Shown piece after piece: positions 60,377 through 64,000 of a DNA stretch of 64,000 nucleotides. Within the stretch, counting starts at the first letter, position 1. The number at the start of each line of letters is the position of its first letter. The position numbers and the translations under genes were made by a program. The stretch is from contig CAWJGZ010000001.1 in NCBI GenBank assembly GCA_963842505.1, positions 1,302,001 through 1,366,000 on the forward strand. Direction: 5' to 3'. The DNA comes from PALSA-129 sp963842505 (GTDB lineage: Bacteria > Acidobacteriota > Terriglobia > Bryobacterales > Bryobacteraceae). The notes beneath the pieces are model-generated. The model worked only from the letters and a program-made list of their open reading frames with translations, searched no databases and had not been told where the DNA came from.

Positions 60377-61540
60377 ATGAATACGCGAGCGCATCAGGGG
60401 CTGTACCCCGAAGTGCTGGCGGCTCGAATTGCGGGCATGATCGGGGATCCGGTCCTGCGGCTGCGATTTCTGAGAGTGTTGAGGCCGCCAGATCGTAAGC
60501 GCCGCCGCCGCTTCCGCTTCTGGATCGTAGGCCCCGCACTTCTCTTGGCGGTAATGGTCTTCTTTCTGGCGAAACACGCGGCTGGTACGCCGAAAACCCC
60601 ACCGGTAGTGGCGATCCGGGCAGAATTGCCTCTCATGCGGGAGGTCCCAAAACCGCCATCCGTCTGGCAGGTAGAGAAATCAGCCGGGTCGGAAATTTAC
60701 AGTAACGGTCTGCGCATCGATACGCAGTTTGAAGTGGCCAGCCACCGCAGATCCTATCTGGCTTTCCCGAGCAACACGGCCGGCTCGCGCGCGGCCGTTC
60801 GGCGATCAATGCCCGCTGGTATCGTTTTCCACACCACGGAGAGTCCTCAGGCGCCTTTTGACCCGCGGGAAACTCCCGTTCTCAAGCAATTGAGTGAATC
60901 ACTTCTCGATTACGTGCGCCGCAGGGCTGCCTATCATTACTTGATTGACCGATTTGGACGCGTTTATCGGGTGGTAGCCGAATCCGATGCCGCCAACCAC
61001 GCCGGCTATTCGGTATGGGCCGACGACAACTGGCTGTATTTGAACCTGAACGAGAGCTTCTTTGGAATATCGTTCGAAGCCCGAACGCCTGGCGGCCGGA
61101 GCGCTGAGACAGCCAGTCCGGCGCAGGTCCGTTCGGCCGGCATGCTTACGGAGATGCTGCGCAGCATTTACCAGATTCCCGCCGAGAACTGTGTCACGCA
61201 CGCGCAGGTTTCCGTGAACCCTTCCAACATGCGGATGGGTTACCACACCGACTGGGCCACCGGCTTTCCGTTCGCGGCACTCGGCTTGCCCGATAACTAT
61301 GTACGCGCTTTGCCATCCCTTTCCATCTTCGGCTTCGAATACGATCCAGGGCTTTATGATTCGCCTGATCAGCGAGTCTCGGTGGGCGTTGGCCTGGCTC
61401 AACGGGATTTCGAGCGGGCTGCCGCGGCTGCCAATACGCAGCCCGCGGCCTATCGCAAGGTGCTGCAACGGCGGTACCGAGAGTATTTGGCCGAGGTGCG
61501 CCGTGGCGGCCAGGGACAGAGCGAGGAAAGTGACAGGTAG
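60377..61540 (+). CDS. Membrane-anchored N-acetylmuramoyl-L-alanine amidase (amidase_2)
   Basis: A protein of 387 residues from the ATG at 60377. A basic cytoplasmic lead is followed by one membrane helix (FWIVGPALLLAVMVFFLAKH, ~48-67), so the enzyme faces the periplasm. The amidase_2/PGRP-like domain shows zinc ligands: His in PAGIVFHTTESPQAP, and His and the Asp-containing end in CVTHAQVSVNPSNMRMGYHT, then DWATGFPF. AYHYLIDRFGRVYRVVAESD is the conserved core. It cleaves the bond between muramic acid and the stem peptide. It is divergent from the actin-like gene. Confidence 0.87.
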   Translation: MNTRAHQGLYPEVLAARIAGMIGDPVLRLRFLRVLRPPDRKRRRRFRFWIVGPALLLAVMVFFLAKHAAGTPKTPPVVAIRAELPLMREVPKPPSVWQVEKSAGSEIYSNGLRIDTQFEVASHRRSYLAFPSNTAGSRAAVRRSMPAGIVFHTTESPQAPFDPRETPVLKQLSESLLDYVRRRAAYHYLIDRFGRVYRVVAESDAANHAGYSVWADDNWLYLNLNESFFGISFEARTPGGRSAETASPAQVRSAGMLTEMLRSIYQIPAENCVTHAQVSVNPSNMRMGYHTDWATGFPFAALGLPDNYVRALPSLSIFGFEYDPGLYDSPDQRVSVGVGLAQRDFERAAAAANTQPAAYRKVLQRRYREYLAEVRRGGQGQSEESDR

Positions 61541-61840
61541 ATCGTGCCTGCGCAGCCAGCGTGAGCGCGCGCAACCCGCCAAGAAACAAGATCGGGACAA
61601 ACCGCCACTGAGCAAAAAAGTCTGACGGGCCGACACACTGGTACACCCGGACAGATTCGAACTGCCGGCCTCCCGGTTCACTTCCACTTCGGGACCACAT
61701 CCAAGAAGTCGGCCCATTGATTCGGCAATAGGCAACGAATCCCACGCGAAGCGCCGTCCATACCATGGGTAGTTCAGTCCGCCGTCAAATAATCGCCGTG
61801 TTCCCGCCGGCGGTGCGTGATAATCTTGTTCCACAAGGTC

Positions 61841-63364
61841 ATGAGACTCAATCGCATCGCCGTTTTCTCGGTGGCTGCCGCGCTGCTGGCCACGGAACCG
61901 AATGAGGCTACCAAGCGTTGGTGGGCGCACGTGGTGGCATTGGCCAACGACGGCATGGAAGGCCGCGATACCGGCAGTCCTGGATACCTGAAGGCCGAAC
62001 GCTACGTCGTCGCGCAATTCGAGAAGGCTGGCCTGAAGCCGGCCGGCGAGAAGGGCTATCTGCAGTCCGTGCCGTTGCATGTGGTGCGGCTGCGCACCGA
62101 TCAATCCTTCGTTGAACTGGTACGCAACGACGGCGTCAAGAAGCTGGAATGTCTGCGGCAGATCACAACCGGGGCGCGCGTGGACTTACCCGGGTCGCTT
62201 GATGGCGACCTTGTGTTCCCGGGCGATGGACCGGCGGCCGGCTCGCCGCCGCTCGACACAACCGGCAAGATCGTGGTGCAGTTGCCGCGGCGGGCAGCGG
62301 CCGTCGGCGGCCGCGGCGCCGGAACGGCGCGCATCAACTCCGCCGCCATCATCGCGATCGATTCCACCGACGGCCCGGAGCCGCCGCGCTGGCCGGTGGC
62401 CTATGCGGTGGCCATGAGCCTGGCTGAATCCGTCCAACGCCAAGGCGGCAACACGCCACTCACGTTCCGCTTCAACCCCGCCTTCGCCGACGAGCTTTTT
62501 CAAGGCTCCGGCCACACGTATGCGGAATTGCAGAAACTCGCCGATGACGGCAAGCCGCTTCCGCAGTTCGCAATCCCGGCCAGGCTGCGCGCCACCATGA
62601 AAGTCGAGTCGGGCGATCTGTCGTCGGATAATATCGTCGCCGTGCTGCCCGGCGCCGACCCCGCGCTGGCCGACCAGTACCTGGTAGTCTCCGCGCATCT
62701 GGATGGCTACGGCTTTGGCGAACCATGGAACGGCGACCGCATCTACAACGGAGCGTTTGACGACGCGGCTTACGTCGCCACGCTCATCGACCTGGCCGAG
62801 ACACTGCACGAATCAGGCCGGCATTTCAAACGCTCATTGCTGTTTCTGGTAGTGACCGGCGAAGAAAAAGGACTCTTGGGATCGCGCCATTTTGCGGCTC
62901 ATCCCACTATCGCCAAAGAGAAACTGGCGGCCGATATCAACCTCGACCAGCTTCGGCCCATCTTCCCGCTGAAGGTTCTGACCATGCTGGCGCTCGATGA
63001 ATCCAGCCTGGGTGTAATGGCGAAACAGGTGGCGGAGAAGATGGAGATCAGGATTCAACCGGATCCCGAGCCGGAGCGGCGGCTGCTCATGCGCTCCGAC
63101 CATTACAGCTTCATGCAGATCGGCGTGCCGGCAACGGGGTTTATTTTCGGCTACGAGAAAGGTTCACCGGAAGAGCAGGTCTACCGCCATTGGTACGCCG
63201 AGCGCTATCATAGCCCGGCCGACGACATCAATCAGCCCTGGGACCCTCCGGCGGCCGCCAAGTTTAACCTTTTCTTCGAGCGCCTGGTGGAAGCCGTGGC
63301 CAATGCGCCGGAGCGGCCGAAATGGCGCCCCGGCAGCCCATTCGCGCACGCCGATATCAGGTAG
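61841..63364 (+). CDS. Secreted M28-family zinc metallopeptidase
   Basis: A protein of 507 residues from the ATG at 61841 (MRLNRIAVFSVAAALLA, Sec signal). A PA-like insert lies at ~80-260. The M28 catalytic domain follows with all five zinc ligands visible: His/Asp in LVVSAHLDGYGFGEP, Asp in YNGAFDDAAYVATL, Glu-Glu in VVTGEEKGLLGSRHF, Asp in AADINLDQL, and His in WYAERYHSPADDINQ. It is an aminopeptidase or carboxypeptidase acting outside the cytoplasm. It is followed after 19 bp by another secreted protein gene, probably in one unit. Confidence 0.92.
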   Translation: MRLNRIAVFSVAAALLATEPNEATKRWWAHVVALANDGMEGRDTGSPGYLKAERYVVAQFEKAGLKPAGEKGYLQSVPLHVVRLRTDQSFVELVRNDGVKKLECLRQITTGARVDLPGSLDGDLVFPGDGPAAGSPPLDTTGKIVVQLPRRAAAVGGRGAGTARINSAAIIAIDSTDGPEPPRWPVAYAVAMSLAESVQRQGGNTPLTFRFNPAFADELFQGSGHTYAELQKLADDGKPLPQFAIPARLRATMKVESGDLSSDNIVAVLPGADPALADQYLVVSAHLDGYGFGEPWNGDRIYNGAFDDAAYVATLIDLAETLHESGRHFKRSLLFLVVTGEEKGLLGSRHFAAHPTIAKEKLAADINLDQLRPIFPLKVLTMLALDESSLGVMAKQVAEKMEIRIQPDPEPERRLLMRSDHYSFMQIGVPATGFIFGYEKGSPEEQVYRHWYAERYHSPADDINQPWDPPAAAKFNLFFERLVEAVANAPERPKWRPGSPFAHADIR

Positions 63365-63383
63365 CTTCGAACCGGAATTCATC

Positions 63384-64000
63384 ATGTTTCGCATTGCAGT
63401 CGCCACATTTGCTACCGTCGCGTTGCTCGGCGCGCAGCCTTTCACCCGCGGCGTCGGTGTCTATCCTGGAGATCCCGCGCAGGATTTCGCGCCCACTCTG
63501 GCGCCCGACTCCACGTACCGCAACATTGCCCTGCACCGTCCCGCCTACCAGTCCAGCGCTTACGATTACAACCTCACCGCGCAACTGGTCACCGACGGGA
63601 TCAAGGAGACCGCGCTTCCGCGCTGGCTTTCCACCACCACCAGTAACGGCGCCGTCCGAAAGAACGAGCGGGAGTTGCTGGTGGACCACAACCCGGCCAC
63701 CACCATCAGCCTGCGCGGGAAGAAAGTCTGGGTGCAGTTCGAACTGGCCGGCGGCGACGGCCCGCTCGAGGTGGACCGCATCGAAACCCTCGGCACCGTG
63801 CAGTCCAACGCGCAACTGGCCGCCGGTTGGAGAGCTTCGGTCTCCGGGTCGGATGACGGCCAGTCGTGGAACGAACTGGGCCGTGCGAACTCGGGTGAAC
63901 GGCCAGGCCGCGATTTTCACGCTTCCATCGCCTTCGCCGCATCGGCGCATGCACGCTTCTACCGCCTGGAGTTGGAAGCCGCCAGCGCCGTTCTGTGGCG
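63384..64000 (+). CDS. Secreted discoidin-like protein (partial, runs off the window)
   Basis: At least 205 residues, open to the end of the window. The ATG at 63384 starts a Sec signal (MFRIAVATFATVALLGAQPF). The mature part, RNIALHRPAYQSSAYDYNLT, then AQLVTDGIKET and later WVQFELAGGDGPLEVDRIET, has the order of F5/8-type-C (discoidin, galactose-binding) domains that lead many secreted glycoside hydrolases. The second stretch (AAGWRASVSGSDDGQSWNEL) repeats the pattern's end. The catalytic part, if any, lies outside the window. Confidence 0.7.
   Translation, partial: MFRIAVATFATVALLGAQPFTRGVGVYPGDPAQDFAPTLAPDSTYRNIALHRPAYQSSAYDYNLTAQLVTDGIKETALPRWLSTTTSNGAVRKNERELLVDHNPATTISLRGKKVWVQFELAGGDGPLEVDRIETLGTVQSNAQLAAGWRASVSGSDDGQSWNELGRANSGERPGRDFHASIAFAASAHARFYRLELEAASAVLW

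Noticed and set aside
61639..61715. tRNA-like 3' end on the minus strand (T-arm GGCAG TTCGAAT CTGTC followed by a terminal ACCA)
   Set aside because: The T-arm and CCA end are good, but no matching 5' acceptor strand, D-arm or anticodon stem-loop can be folded upstream. At most a tRNA fragment or chance resemblance; a covariance-model scan would decide.
1..64000. CRISPR arrays, rRNA genes and complete tRNA genes
   Set aside because: Looked for regularly spaced repeats and conserved rRNA/tRNA blocks on both strands; none convincing was seen by eye.

Overview
The window looks like a chromosomal segment of an Acidobacteriota bacterium of the Bryobacterales / Candidatus Solibacter kind. This is inferred from protein families seen together here: an Oar-like TonB receptor with a carboxypeptidase-regulatory N-domain, an acidobacterial VWFA-related secreted protein, several Abhydrolase_10 enzymes, DUF3489 proteins and many Sec-exported hydrolases. 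No rRNA, complete tRNA or CRISPR array was seen.

Region 1 (1-1,890) is accessory: four short minus-strand ORFs, then a repeat-bearing non-coding stretch. Region 2 (1,891-21,000) is a catabolic locus. It holds a GntR/LacI-type regulator, a type-B carboxylesterase, a TonB-dependent receptor broken by two single-base frameshifts, three paralogous secreted Abhydrolase_10 enzymes, a FucP-like sugar symporter, a PfkB sugar kinase, a mutarotase-like protein, a neutral-ceramidase-like protein and a Tat-exported esterase. Three similar 12-bp AT-rich half-palindromes near these promoters may be operators of the regulator. The likely job is import and de-esterification of an esterified or glycosylated compound, followed by sugar phosphorylation.

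Region 3 (21,000-38,000) is a graveyard of mobile DNA mixed with a few ordinary genes (stomatin-like SPFH, VWFA, BNR-repeat). It contains a cluster of short phage-like proteins, a DnaB-N/DNA-methyltransferase chimera, a DUF3489 gene interrupted by a 26-bp palindrome, an HNH gene with a replaced 3' end, a complete IS with long inverted repeats, remnants of a serine recombinase, terminase and methyltransferase, an HTH gene, and a tyrosine integrase lying 8 bp from the 3' end of pyrH.

Region 4 (38,000-64,000) is core genome. It starts with rplM-rpsI-rpsB-tsf-pyrH, followed by a coiled-coil protein, an RNA 2'-O-methyltransferase and a POTRA-only protein. Next come lpdA-lipB-E2 acyltransferase and a secreted copper amine oxidase. 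A two-gene ATP-driven radical-dehydratase-type system follows (HgdB/COG3581-like protein plus a 1,194-residue double-activase/DUF2229 fusion). The region ends with a secreted Acidobacteria-type protein, a pseudo-receiver/HATPase protein, an actin-like ATPase divergent from an amidase, an M28 peptidase and a truncated discoidin-like protein. The activase/dehydratase pair at 50,393-55,784 is the best candidate for a biochemically undescribed system.
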